Source of the DNA: Furcasterigmium furcatum | Taxonomy: Eukaryota; Ascomycota; Sordariomycetes; Glomerellales; Plectosphaerellaceae | NCBI GenBank assembly: GCA_001599815.1 | Contig: BCIA01000003.1 | Coordinates: 4,774,001-4,838,000 of the forward strand | Direction of reading: 5' to 3' | Length of the DNA stretch: 64,000 bases | Shown: one piece after another, positions 11,460-21,616 of the stretch | How positions within the stretch are numbered: the stretch's first letter is position 1 | How the letters are laid out: each line of letters opens with the position of its first letter | The notes under the pieces: model-generated | What the model was told of the DNA's origin: nothing | Database searches by the model: none | Seen by the model: the letters and a program-made list of their open reading frames with translations, nothing else | Position numbers and translations under genes: made by a program

Positions 11460-12830
11460 TTACGCCTCAGCCGGCACAGGGCGCCTGGGAATATCCTTGA
11501 GAATCGCCTTGCCCTCGGGGAAGTCATCCACCCTGTTCTCCTGGTCCCAAAGAGCGGCCAGGACCTGCCTCTCGCCCTTCCAAGGTCGGCGGGAATGCAT
11601 TACTGCAAAGTTCTGCGAAGGTTTCATGTCAGTCTCAATGGCTGGCACCCTGGAATCACTCTAGCTCTTCACTTACATCCAGCAGCACCAGATCTCCCTG
11701 CTGCCACTTGACCAGAACCTCTGAGGACTCGGCCAGCTTCAGGGCGAGGTCCAGGTACTTCTTCTCGATCTGCTCGCCATCTCCGTACAGGGGAGGAGGG
11801 TGGTACGAGTCGTCGTCCCCGCGGAAAGGGGGCTCTGTTGCGCCGTGGTGCGTGCTGCGACCCCAGGCGCTGGTCACGTTGCCGAACCATGATGTGAGTC
11901 CGGTTTCCTTGTGAATTCGGAAGACTGGTTTTTCTGTCAGTGATGTCTTTCCACCACATCCTGTCAAGATTCTAACGTACGAGGAGTTGTATGCGTAACA
12001 GTCAGGCTGCCGTCGTCATGCCATTCGAAGACGTTGCTATGGCGCCTGACCTCGTCCTCGATCTTGGCCTTGATCGTTGCCGCGTCATCGCCGGGGAGAA
12101 TGGATCGCCCGTAGGCGCCGAACACGCTGGTTCCGGTCGTGGACACGACATCCTCCCTGCCGTAGCGGTAGATGTACCGAATGCCTTTCCTCAGCGCCTT
12201 TTCGTAGAACTCGGGGGCTTGGCGCTTGAGTTCCGCGGCGAGCTGAATGCTCGAGTTGATTGGGGTTTCGCCGCCTTCAACGCCGTCAATCCCGCTCTTC
12301 TTGAGTCCCTGGAATGTGCAACTTACCCTCTTGTGCCGGCACAACAGCCGAAAATGTGAGCCAGGCCGGGTTGATTGTTGACCAACCGTATTCGTTGTGT
12401 GGCCAGATCGGGAGCGAAGGGGGCCTGATTGAAGTTAGTCTTTGGTCGTCGCTCAACTAACACTGATCATTCAGTCTCACCCTTCGTTCGCAGTCTTGAT
12501 GTTCTTGGCCAGAACCGTTCTCATTGGAGGCCTTCCAACCTCTTCATGCGCATCGAAGCCAAAAGTATGGGCCAGTTCGCTGTAGTCCTGGGCCGACTTG
12601 ATGGGGAGGCCGCGGATGAGCACCGCACCGCCATGCTTCTTGGCCAACTCGAAGATCTTTCCGGAATCAGAGAGCTTCTTCAGAGCCGACACATGGTCCT
12701 GAAGAGACGCCGACTCTGGCGCAACGGCATTCAGAGCCAAAGGAAACGGGGCATCCCATTCAAACCCGAGGTCTTTGGTGCTTTTCTGCCCCTCGAAGGT
12801 GAAGTCCTGGAAAGAAATCTCGGCCGCCAT
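11460..12830 (-). CDS. TauD/TfdA-family Fe(II)/2-oxoglutarate dioxygenase, 5 exons
   Basis: Cytosolic-type dioxygenase of 383 aa. Exons are 12830-12481, 12424-12327, 12274-11981, 11933-11677 and 11612-11460, all with GT-AG introns of 47-64 nt and consistent phase. The iron-binding facial triad is visible as the H-x-E of WPHNEYGW and a distal His in NFAVMHSRRPW. The Arg of the same stretch is placed to bind 2-oxoglutarate. GGETPI, the other family signature, follows the second intron. The start is MAAEISFQDF at 12830; an upstream in-frame codon exists but adds an unlikely leader. The gene is divergent from an MFS carrier 491 bp away, suggesting uptake and oxidation of the same compound. Confidence 0.92.
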
Positions 12831-13321
12831 TTTTGCCAGATAAGAAAGAGATAGATGGATGATCGGTTTCCTCACTGCACCCTGACTCAATGCCCGAGCG
12901 TGAGCCTCATTTTAACTGACAGGCGTGGCCCCCGTGCTGGCCCGGTGGTTCGTTTGACGTCTGTCGTAATGTGGATATCTGATGGCGTGCGAACTATGAA
13001 TCCGAGCTACACCACCGATTGTCGGACGATAACCTCAGAACTTTACCCAACTTGGAGACCAAAAGTCCTCCGACGGAGACAACGCCGCGTCTCGGTGCCA
13101 TTCGGCATGGGTCATTTTGCAAGAGTTTTATCTCCGGTACGGACGTGGCGTCCGACAAGCGCTTAATGACTGAGGCCAGAGCCGGCTGGCTTCATGACGT
13201 GCTCGGGCATGGATAAGAAGATGCAGTACAAATACCGGCAGGGGATCGGCGGGATGTTTCTGGGGGTGGAAGAGTCCCGGCAACAACTTTTCAAGTTCAT
13301 CACCGTTCCACCCGCACAACA
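12831..13321. promoter_or_regulatory. shared divergent promoter region of the dioxygenase and MFS genes
   Basis: This 491-bp stretch separates two divergent ATGs and must contain both promoters. I see no gene and cannot assign a specific binding site. Confidence 0.5.
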
Positions 13322-14910
13322 ATGACTGAACCGAGCAAAGACGTCCCGGCCGCTGAGGCGGTCGTTGCCAACAGCGATGTCGACTCATCGGACGAGTGGC
13401 TGCCCGGTGAGAAGTACAACTGGTACAGGGGTGTCTTTTTCCAGGCAACCATCGTCGGTATCGCGGCATTTACAGCGCCGGGTCTGTGGAATGCCATGAA
13501 CTCAGTTGGTGCTGGTGGCCAGCAGACGCCGTACCTTGTCATGTAAGTCGACCAATACATACTTGCATCCAGCTCAGCTTCGCTAACAGCAGCACTCAGG
13601 GCCGGAAACGCATTGCTTTTCTCGCTCATGACTATTACTTGTCTCATTGGCTCGCTGGTTGCCAACCGCTTCGGCCTCAAGTACACCCTCGTCTTCGGCA
13701 CCACTGGCTTCGTCCTCTACTCAGCCGCGCTCTACACCAACAACCGCTATGGCGTCGAGTGGTTCATCTATGTCGGCTCGGCTGCTTGCGGTATTACCGC
13801 CGGCCTGTTCTGGGCTGCCGAAGGCGCCATCATGCTGTCGTACCCCGAGCCCGAGAAGCGCGGCAAGTACCTGGCATACTGGCTGTGCTACCGCAACAGT
13901 GGCAGCATCCTGGGAGGCGCCATCAACCTTGCTTTCAATGCGGGAGGAAGCCGGACCGGCAAGCTGGACTGGCGCACGTACATCGTCTTCGTCGTTCTTC
14001 GTAAGCGTCCCCGTCGGCTCATCTCATACACTCAGACTAACGCATCATAGAATGTCTTGGGCCTGCCGTCTCCTTCTTCCTCTCACCTCCTGAGAAGGTC
14101 CGTCGCCGTAACGGTACCCGCGTGGCCCCGGTTGAGCGGATTTCCGACCTCGAGGAGCTCAAGGCCCTCGGCCGCCTCACCATTCGCAAGGAGCTTCTCC
14201 TGCTGTAAGTTCAGTCCCACATGATCCCCTGCTGTCCAAGTCGACAGGACTAACCCTACTTCAGCACGCCGCTCTTCATCTACATCAACTGGTGCCTCCC
14301 TTACATCGGTTCTTACATGTCTCTCTACTTCACCGTCCGCGCCCGCGCCCTTGCATCCCTCGTCTCCGCCCTGGCCCAGATCGCGGGAACCCTGATCATG
14401 GGAACCTTCCTCGATTGGAACAGATTCTCCGTCAACACGCGGGCCACCGCGGCCTACGTCTTCACCATGACCATGATCGGCGCCTGCTGGGTCTGGGGCA
14501 CCATCGTGCAGAAGGAGTACAGCGAGGAGGCGCCCGGCTTGGACTGGGTGGACGCCGGCTTCGGCCGCGGGTGGGCGCTGTACATCTTCTGGCAGGTCGG
14601 CTGGGCGATGACCTACAACTACGGCTACTGGATCATCGGTAGCCTGGCACGCGAGGCCGCCGACATTCCCAGGCTGACCAGCTACGTCCGCGCCCTGGAG
14701 AGTGCTGGGCAGACCATCTCGTCGGGCATCAGCTCCACGAAGACGCCGCTCATCACGGCGCTCGGTATCAACTTTGGCCTCTGGGGCGTCGCCGTCGTGC
14801 CTGCCCTGCTTGTGGTCCGGAAGGTCGGCATCGACTATGTCGGCTTTCAGAAGAAGGATGCTTCGGCCGTGGCCGAGGTGGAGGATTCGAAGAGCGACGC
14901 GAAGCCATGA
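13322..14910 (+). CDS. UNC93-type major facilitator superfamily transporter, 4 exons
   Basis: Polytopic membrane transporter of 473 aa. Exons are 13322-13542, 13600-14000, 14051-14204 and 14265-14910; the introns are 50-60 nt, one with a clear ACTAAC branch point. After a polar N-terminus, the hydrophobic segments fit 11-12 membrane spans. The segment AAEGAIMLSYPEPEKRGKYL is diagnostic of the fungal UNC93/DUF895 branch, followed by YRNSGSILGGAINL. The substrate is unknown. The divergent TauD-type dioxygenase makes import of a sulfonate or related carbon or sulfur source a reasonable inference, not a demonstrated function. Confidence 0.92.
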
Positions 14911-15209
14911 GAGGCGAGAGCTGCGATCATGGGCATTGGCTTCCTGACATGTTAACCTCAATCGAAGACTCTTCACGGATTGGAAGCATGGATAGAGAGG
15001 CATTGCGCTTCATGTGGAAGGTTGAAAAAGTTAATAGACTATAGAATTTTGAGTTATGCCCTCACAAAGGTGGTATCTTCCAAAGAATCTTCTGCCAAAT
15101 GCTCGATGCCGGTCGCCGATGCTGAGTCTCCCGAAATGCTCCATTCTTTCCACCGCAATGATACCTACTCTAAAAACACATGTATATACCTATGTTCATG
15201 GACACAAGG

Positions 15210-15946
15210 CTACTTGAAGCGCCAGAAGAGCACGCCCGACACAATTCCCACGGTTGCAGCGCAGTCAAAGCCGACGCCCAGCCCTCCGGCCCATGTGCCC
15301 AGGGCCAAGGCGAGAACCATGGCGACCATGACGGTGAGGAGGATGCTTCCCCTGCGAATGCGATGTCCCACGTGTAATGCCTTGAGAGGCGACGCCGTCG
15401 TGAGGACATCTTGATGCTTGTCCACGAACGGCCCGTCCAAGGCAACTGTAAACAGATGTGGCTGGTACAGGGCTTGAGTCAACTCGGGGCTCTCGGTGCC
15501 AGGGCCCAGGACGGCCGTGTCTGTAGGCGAGTCGGCCCCGTTTTCGGGGGGAAGGGTCTGTACAAGTGCCTGTATTAGCGCCGGCTGATGGACGCGGGAT
15601 GGTCGGGGGACTTTGGTAGACTTACATTGCAGATGGACACCACCTCGATGACATCCTTGACATAGATGCCCTCGACGTAACGAACCAGACTGCTGGTCTG
15701 CTCGTTGCGGAGGCGAACCACCTCAGTCATTGCCTGCCCGCGCGACATGTCCTCTGGAATAGGCAGGAGATGGAGTGTGATGCGCCCGAACAGGTGTCGG
15801 ACCACGACTCTCATGAAGGCTGGATGGGCGGATGCGACAGCCTGATCGGGGGTGCCTGTGGGTGGTGGCGGGGGGCCGTTTTGGGACGGGTTGCCTTGCG
15901 AAACGTGGCGGATGACATCCAAAGGAGTCTCGGTAGTCATGTTCAT
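15210..15946 (-). CDS. hypothetical membrane protein with C-terminal hydrophobic hairpin
   Basis: I do not recognise this protein. It is 226 aa in two exons, 15946-15626 and 15569-15210 (56-nt intron, phase 0). A Pro-rich stretch GPPPPPTGTP lies near residue 28. The middle is soluble and mixed. The last 45 residues hold two adjacent hydrophobic segments, about ILLTVMVAMVLALALGTWAG and CAATVGIVSGVLFW, giving a helical hairpin with a very short positive tail. This suggests tail insertion in a membrane with the N-terminus in the cytosol. The MNM start has two in-frame Mets three bases apart. It is convergent with the MFS gene and divergent from the zinc-binding gene at 16819. Confidence 0.72.
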
Positions 15947-16818
15947 GCTGAGAGCTGGCTGATGATGTGGTGGGTTGACGCAAATGCTGATGGTTCTTAG
16001 TCGTGCTGGATCGCGTCGATGGTGTTTTGATGCAAGAGTCAACAACACCATGAAGCTCCTAGAGTCATGGCCACCTGGCTTTGCACTGCCTTCTATCCTG
16101 CGATCTCACAGTTCTGTCTTGCGATCGCACGTCTTCACTCGCAAATGCGTCTTGCCCAGGCGACGACCAGGCGAGGATCCAGGTCCTAGTGAGGGTGAGA
16201 GAGCCCCTTCTCGGTCCCAACACTAGATTCTGAGAATACCAATCTATCTACATTGACTTTAAGTACGTAGAATGAATGAATACCTAGGTTAAGAGAGTAT
16301 AGGAGGCCATCTCGGACCACCGTCGACTTTCCCAGGATGCGTCATGCTGTCGCCAGCGAGTGACATCCCATGACGCTCACGCCCAGATTGGGTGCTGACC
16401 CCTGCCCCCGGAACTGTTCTTCATGGTCGCAGGGGTCATCCCACCTCCACGGTCAAATCAATTGCAGATCGAGCCTTGGACCATGGATGAGCTCTCGATT
16501 GTTGGAGAACGACAGAGCTGTTCATAAGAAATAGTGGAATATGGAATATATAGACTGGTCAAGTCCTTTCCCTGGGGTCAAACAGAAGCTTCCTGAGCTC
16601 CGGAACGCATCATTGACCCCTGCTCGTACTGAAGAAACGCCAAGGGACCTCTGCGATCGCAGGCGATGCGGGGTGAAGCATCCTGCGATCGCAGGAGCCG
16701 GTCGTCGCAACACTCACCACTCCCCGACCCTTCCCAGACCTGCACCGCCCTTTCGATATCCCACGCTCCCCTCCGTTTTGTCCCTGTGTCATCGCGGGGA
16801 CCCAGATCGGCTCGCCCA
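15947..16818. other. divergent intergenic region with palindromes
   Basis: This 872-bp stretch separates the hairpin membrane protein and the zinc-binding gene. It contains no convincing gene. Its notable content is the TGCGATCGCA palindromes annotated separately. Confidence 0.5.
16120..16693. promoter_or_regulatory. three copies of the palindrome TGCGATCGCA
   Basis: The 10-bp perfect palindrome TGCGATCGCA occurs at 16120-16129, 16652-16661 and 16684-16693. A degenerate copy, CTGCGATCTCA, is near 16099. The last copy extends to a 14-bp palindrome CCTGCGATCGCAGG at 16682-16695, and the two close copies are 32 bp apart, about three helical turns. A dimeric regulator site is plausible. No known consensus is claimed. 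Confidence 0.45.
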
Positions 16819-18009
16819 ATGCCCTCCGTCAAGTCCAGCAACAAGCCCAACAACTTGAAGTCGAGTTCCTCAGCGTCTTCTACTTCGCGCCCCTCCCGGT
16901 TGAATACCTACCAGATCGCGAGCTTCCGCGAGACCTCGCCGACAGGTCACCTCTTTCTGGCGTCCGATACATCGACTAGTGAAGCACGGGTGAATCGCAT
17001 TGCGAACCATATACACGAGTTCGATCGTATTATGTCCAGGAACTCCTGACTGCCGCCGAGTTTATCCTCCCCTCGAGTCGCTACTCGACGACCAGCCTGA
17101 TGGGAGGCAAGCGGACACCCCTGAAGTCCGACAAGTTTGACCGCGACGCAGTTCACGACAATGGCCTCAAGTGTCCCTTCCTGGATGATGACGCAGACGA
17201 AGCGACGAGGAAGCTCTGCCACGCGAAAGACGGGTGGGAGATGGGACGGCTGAGGTGCGCCAGCATCATGCAACGGGCAGAGAACCGGGCTGACAAAAAC
17301 ACTTCATCTCAGGGAGCATATACGACGAGTCCATGGGTACTTCTCCGGCTGCTCCGGGTGTGGCGACTCGTGGCACTCGAATGACATCAAGAAAACCAAG
17401 GACAGGCACCGAGAACACTCGGCCAAGTGCGGCGGGAGTCGTAAGAAACAAAAGGACGGCAAGGGAAAGAACAAACAAAAGCGTATGAACAAGGAAGAGT
17501 GGGAGAAGTATGAGCGGGAGTTTGGAAACAGCAAACTGGCACAACAGAAGGATCTCGAGAAGCTCTACAAGGCTCTCGGCCGCCCGATTCCTTCTTGCTA
17601 TCGTGAGTCTCTGCCCCCTTTCTCTCTCCCGTCAAACGCTCTGGACGACTGGAGACATGGACTAACACCAGAGTCAGACGTCAGGCCTCTCGTTCCTACC
17701 GCGCAGCCTACAGAGCCACTGGCAACGGGCCTGCTCAGAGGCTTCCAGCCACCCGACCCGGAAGATCCTGTTGCGCCTCCATTCAGGTACTTGACACCGA
17801 ATGCCCTGGCCCAGAACGACGCCAATGCACAGAACGAGCGCCAGCTGGCTGTTGCTGGAGCCGACGCAGCGGCGGATGATCGAGATTCCGGAATCGGTAG
17901 TTCCATCATACCAAAGTACGATCTCCTTGGGATTGAGCTATGGGACGACCCTCAGCATCTATCTGGACAAGAACTGGACGATCTACTGCGTGAGCACCAG
18001 CATGGTTGA
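16819..18009 (+). CDS. Cys/His zinc-binding protein, fungal C2H2-like
   Basis: Likely nuclear or nucleic-acid-binding protein of unknown role. Exons are 16819-16989, 17040-17254 and 17313-18009, giving 360 aa. A further intron, 17603-17671 (GTGAGT donor, CTAACACCAG acceptor, 69 nt, no stop), is likely removed, giving 337 aa. A Ser-rich N-terminus is followed by KCPF (Cys102), a second Cys in RKLCHAKDGWE, the pair EHIRRVHG, then SGCSGCGDSWH and HREHSAKC. This is a spaced Cys/His array seen in many uncharacterised fungal proteins. A Lys-rich stretch after the array could be a nuclear signal. The C-terminus is acidic and disordered. The first intron (50 nt) was inferred from frame change and phase. 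Confidence 0.72.
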
Positions 18010-18468
18010 GTGGGAGGGTCACAGAAGACCTGGCTCGTCCACCTATAATGCCGTCCAGATACGTTGCCCTCGAAGTATCTGCAATTGAGCAAGCGGATGT
18101 CTCGATTTCGTGGAATCCAGATAGCGGCCATCTCATTTTCTTAACGTTGGAAGAGGGGCCACCTCCATTTCTTGGAATGAAGAGGGAGTTCATGTCGATT
18201 TCTTGACGTTGACAGAGAGGCTAAATCAATTTCCTGACGTTAAAAAAGAGGCCATCTCGATGTTCTAAGGATCGACTTGACACCCGTTCGTCGACGTGGC
18301 CGTTCCGAGGGCGGCCATCTTGCCTGCTCCTGAGGGGATAACAACGGTGATGAAAGCCATACCGAACATTTCGCTCATAGGAAGAGATCCAGCCCCTCCC
18401 TTGCCATGCAGATTGTGGTCGTACAGATCGTGAGTCGTGCGCGCTCCTCGCATCATCCATCACCGGCC
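18010..18468. other. convergent intergenic region carrying a minisatellite
   Basis: This gap lies between the stop codons of the zinc-binding protein and the CAP protein. It holds the 31-bp tandem repeat annotated separately and no gene. Confidence 0.5.
18095..18270. repeat. 31-bp minisatellite, about 5.7 degenerate copies
   Basis: Units begin at 18095, 18126, 18157, 18188, 18219 and 18250 (partial), each 31 bp. A shared core reads roughly GGCCATCTCGATTTCTTGAC, then GTT and a purine-rich GAAAGAG tail. Copies differ at several positions, so the array is old. The period is not a multiple of three and stops interrupt every frame, so it is non-coding. It begins 85 bp after the zinc-binding protein stop codon and probably lies in its 3' UTR. 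Confidence 0.8.
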
Positions 18469-19158
18469 TCACAAAGCCAGCCACACAGCAAGGCATGCAG
18501 ACACCGCCATCGTGCCGAGAGTCGCCCCCAGCACCGCCGCCGCCGCCGAGTCGTCGTCCTCCGGGGGCCCCTCGTAGCTGCCCACGCGCACCTGGTCGTC
18601 AAACTGCCCCATCACGTTCCCTGGGGGGTAGTAGTGGCAGACGAGATACCACCCCTCGTACTCCCGCCCGTCGACGAGGCAGAACTTCCTCGCGCAGCCG
18701 ACGCTCGTGGTGTCCCGCCAGACCATGGCCGTGAAGTGCCCCGTGTCCTCGTGGAAGCCCTGGTCGTCAAAGTCGTACATGTCGCGCTCGTCGCCCCACG
18801 CTTCGACGGCCTGCGTCGCGTTCTGGTGGCCCAGGGCCAGGTTCTCGCCGTACACGGCCCCGGCGTCCTCCGAGTGCTCCCACTCCGGGCACGTGCTGTC
18901 CCCCGATCCCTCGCTGTCGAGGTACTCCTGGGACGACTCGGCCAGCGTGTCGTTCCAGCGGAGGTCGTCGGCATCGTGGTCCTCGCGATAGACGTTATGC
19001 GCGTCGAGGACGGCGCTGGTGAAGGAGTCGCTCTCGGTCCATTCCGGCTCGTTGGAGGGGAGGGATGGGGCGACGGTGGTGTAGATTGTGGTCTGGGCGG
19101 ATGCCGAGGCGATGCAGAGGAGCAGCTCCGCGATGACGACGGAGGTGGAGGGGAGCAT
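18469..19158 (-). CDS. CAP-domain (SCP/PR-1-like) secreted protein
   Basis: Cell-surface or secreted protein of 229 aa in one exon. Residues 1-22 are a signal peptide (MLPSTSVVIAELLLCIASASAQ). The CAP domain spans about 45-195: LDAHNVYREDH, YGENLALGH, HFTAMVWRDT with the conserved His and Glu-region residues, and GWYLVCHYYPPGN as the closing signature. Family members bind sterols or other lipids and are exported. The C-terminus has a small polar DDDSAAAA segment followed by a hydrophobic tail of about 20 residues with no polar end, which fits a GPI-anchor signal. Confidence 0.92.
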   Translation of the reverse strand: MLPSTSVVIAELLLCIASASAQTTIYTTVAPSLPSNEPEWTESDSFTSAVLDAHNVYREDHDADDLRWNDTLAESSQEYLDSEGSGDSTCPEWEHSEDAGAVYGENLALGHQNATQAVEAWGDERDMYDFDDQGFHEDTGHFTAMVWRDTTSVGCARKFCLVDGREYEGWYLVCHYYPPGNVMGQFDDQVRVGSYEGPPEDDDSAAAAVLGATLGTMAVSACLAVWLAL

Positions 19159-19702
19159 GATGAGGGAGCTTTCACGCTGCTGATAGCTTTCTCCTCAGCT
19201 CTGAATAATTCGATGTTTACTAGGAGGCTCTGCTGAAAACATGAGATGACAGCAGCTTGGCCCACGGATGGGATTTGGCGTGCATTTGAACATTCTGGCT
19301 GCCCGTTAACCCCGGGATCTTGGCCCTCTTACGTCCTTTGAGCAGCCATCTTGAAGCCCAGGAACCGGGAACGGAGGGTCCCATGACCCCAGTTGTCGCC
19401 AGCGTCAGGGCGAACGATGACGCAGCCGGGCGTTGGAACTGGCGCCGAGTCCAATGACAGGGGTGCTTGGCCCAGATCCAGGCCCCTACGTCAATCATCC
19501 ACCAGCTGGACAGACCACGAGATGGGTGCACATTGTCAGATTTGACCATGAAGGACTGGCCTAGGCGTAGGACAGTGGATGAAGTCGCCCAAACCACCCT
19601 CTCTTCCATAATGATGGACATAACTCGCAGTTAAGCCCGGCCTTGGCAAGGCCTTGAGCCACATTGATGATAATTCCTAGACTCTGTCATCAGATGAACT
19701 CC
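19159..19702. other. intergenic region
   Basis: This 544-bp gap separates tandem minus-strand genes. One 133-codon frame (19220-19621, minus) has no family features, and I treat it as chance. Confidence 0.45.
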
Positions 19703-20554
19703 TCAAGCCGAAAGACCACCCCCAGATAGAATGTTCCTCGCCCAGTCCTTCACGGCCGCGAGCGCCTTCAGATACAAGCTCGGCCCAACAGAGATGCGCG
19801 CGACCCCGATGTCGCCCAGCTCCGCCGTCGTGAGCGAGCCGCTCTTGTCCCCGAGCTTGACCGAGACCCGTCCGCCCAGCTCCTTCACCAGCCTCTGCAC
19901 CTCCGACGTCCTCAGCCCGCGCCCGCTGCCGCCCCAGAAGAAGATGGTCGTCGCGCCGAGCTCCAGGTAGGCGCGTCCCCGCCTCACGGCCTCGGCGAGG
20001 GCCGCCTCGTCGTCCGCAGCGGCCGCCGGGTCGAGGCGGAACACGTCGGAGCGGGCGTTGAGCACAAAGTCCGGACACCCGGCGTCGCGGGCGGCGGCCA
20101 GCGCGCGCTTGAGCCGGCCCACCTGCTCCTCGACGCCGTACAGCGACCCCTCGACGCCCTTGTCGAAGCCGGCTGACGGGATGCTGTCCTCGATGTTCGC
20201 GCCGACGGCGCCGAGGCGGACGGCCTCGGCGACGACCTCCTCGATGCGCGAGCCGTAGCCATCCTGCAGGTCGACTGTGAGCGGGAGGCCGGCGGCGCGG
20301 ACGTGCGGGGCGAGCCGGGCGATGGCGTCGCGGTTCTGCTCCCAGGTGAGGTCCTCGTCCCTGATGCCGGAGGCTTCAGCGATGGCCCACGAGGCTGTCG
20401 CGACGGCCTTGACGGGTTTGTTGGTCGGGTCGACCTCGTTGAGGGAGAGGAGGGCCTTGAGGCTGCCAAGGTCCCAGATGTTGGGCAGGACAACGGGCGC
20501 GGAGGGCTTGTGGAGCTGCTTGAAGGTCACGGCCAGGTCGTTGGTGGACGCCAT
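19703..20554 (-). CDS. isocitrate lyase / PEP mutase superfamily protein
   Basis: Single-exon enzyme of 283 aa with the (beta/alpha)8 fold of the PEP mutase/isocitrate lyase superfamily. Recognisable elements are VVLPNIWDLGSLK near residue 20 (P-N-x-W-D), VDLQDGYG (the metal-site strand, usually VDxExGYG), ANIEDS (the second acidic site), NARSDVF and IFFWGG, then VARISVGPSLYL. In many relatives the first motif has Glu where this protein has Gln. Members cleave or form C-C or P-C bonds next to carboxylates, for example 2-methylisocitrate or oxaloacetate. The short length and lack of the KKCGH loop argue against isocitrate lyase itself. Confidence 0.9.
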   Translation of the reverse strand: MASTNDLAVTFKQLHKPSAPVVLPNIWDLGSLKALLSLNEVDPTNKPVKAVATASWAIAEASGIRDEDLTWEQNRDAIARLAPHVRAAGLPLTVDLQDGYGSRIEEVVAEAVRLGAVGANIEDSIPSAGFDKGVEGSLYGVEEQVGRLKRALAAARDAGCPDFVLNARSDVFRLDPAAAADDEAALAEAVRRGRAYLELGATTIFFWGGSGRGLRTSEVQRLVKELGGRVSVKLGDKSGSLTTAELGDIGVARISVGPSLYLKALAAVKDWARNILSGGGLSA

Positions 20555-21018
20555 TGTGAAGTGATTCTGACGATTATCCGATCCGGATGTTGGTGTTGGT
20601 GCTGGTTGTGAGTTTGAGAGGCGGGTGAAGCGTGGAGATGGACTAATTAGTTACGATGGCGTATGTCATTGATCGCCCTCGAAGGGCGCGAGCCGCCATC
20701 ATGGTGACTCAATCCCATTGAGCCGATGCCATCCATTCGAGCTGGTCCGCGGCACTTGCGCTCCAACAACAACCTGAAGTCTGATCTTGAGCTTGAGAAT
20801 ATCGACATCACACTTCAAAGGGAAGTCCAGGATCGTGAAGCGCTCGACCCAGGATCGGGTATCGGTAAACGTGCATGCATAGATTGTCTGCCGCCTATTT
20901 GGCTCGCAGTATTCTGCCGATCGGGAGGGTTGCCTCTGTTCGCCTGGGACCAAACCCCTCGGGATCATTGTCAACCGAAAGAGTCGAACGAGAAAGGCGG
21001 CCTCTCAGATTGACGTGA
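20555..21018. other. intergenic region
   Basis: This gap lies between the PEP-mutase-family start and the candidate gene at 21019. A 91-codon minus-strand frame ending at 20699 is protein-like in composition, but no start or intron could be tied to it. Confidence 0.4.
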
Positions 21019-21616
21019 TCAATTTGCGACGCAGGTCGGCAGGCTGTCCGCCCCCTCCGGCACATCGCCCGTTGTCCGTCCCGGTTTCAAGGGCTGCCAG
21101 GGACTGATTGCCACGTTGAGCCTGCAGCGGTCGACAACCATGTCAACGATGGCCTCATCGTGCCCACGGAAATGGACTGCAACAGTCGGCCCGGAGAGCT
21201 GGACGAGTTGCTGATATGGCTGCCCTGGGCCAGTTATCCAGGTTCATGTTCAGTGCTGGACCGGGACATTTCGGCGAGTAATTCGCGCCGAATGTGATAT
21301 CTGCAGAAAACGACGTGATACACCAGCTGAACGGGCGCAAGGCCATGACCGGTGAGACTTCGGCGCCGACGAAGCCGGGGATGTGGTGCTTCAGTTGGAC
21401 ATGGATGGACCAAGATTCGTCCACCGCGATGGGCTGTTCAAGTACTGGATGTAGCAAGTGGTGAGGCCTTTTCCAACAGCCCGATATCGTTCGGACAAGG
21501 GCTGCTGCTCATGACAACAGAATTGAATGTCGCGATCCATGGATGTCTTGTCGAGCCTCGGCACCTCCCTCACCTCGCCCCCCGGTTCGCGGCATCTTGC
21601 TCGATTCTCGCGCCAT
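21019..21616 (-). CDS. candidate small orphan gene, 3 exons
   Basis: I do not recognise this protein. The model is exons 21616-21574, 21444-21322 and 21224-21019, with GT-AG introns of 129 and 97 nt, all in phase 1, giving 123 aa. The start context is AATAATGGCG. The middle exon reads like real protein (QPIAVDESWSIHVQLKHH). The last exon continues VAVHFRGHDEAIVDMVV and ends at TGA 21021-21019. Single frames alone look like noise; only the joined model is continuous. The first exon is the least certain. No signal peptide or membrane span is present. It sits in a gap between the PEP-mutase-family gene and the C2H2 regulator, with no obvious partner. Confidence 0.4.

Noticed and set aside
12415..12430. 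Possible frameshift in the TauD-type gene
   Set aside because: A first reading miscounted a run of five G bases across a line break. With the correct count, the 56-nt intron joins both exons in frame.
19220..19621. 133-codon minus-strand frame
   Set aside because: No recognisable domain and irregular composition; lies in a promoter region.
20699..20974. 91-codon minus-strand frame of protein-like composition
   Set aside because: No start, no intron that extends it and no family motif; insufficient to call a gene.
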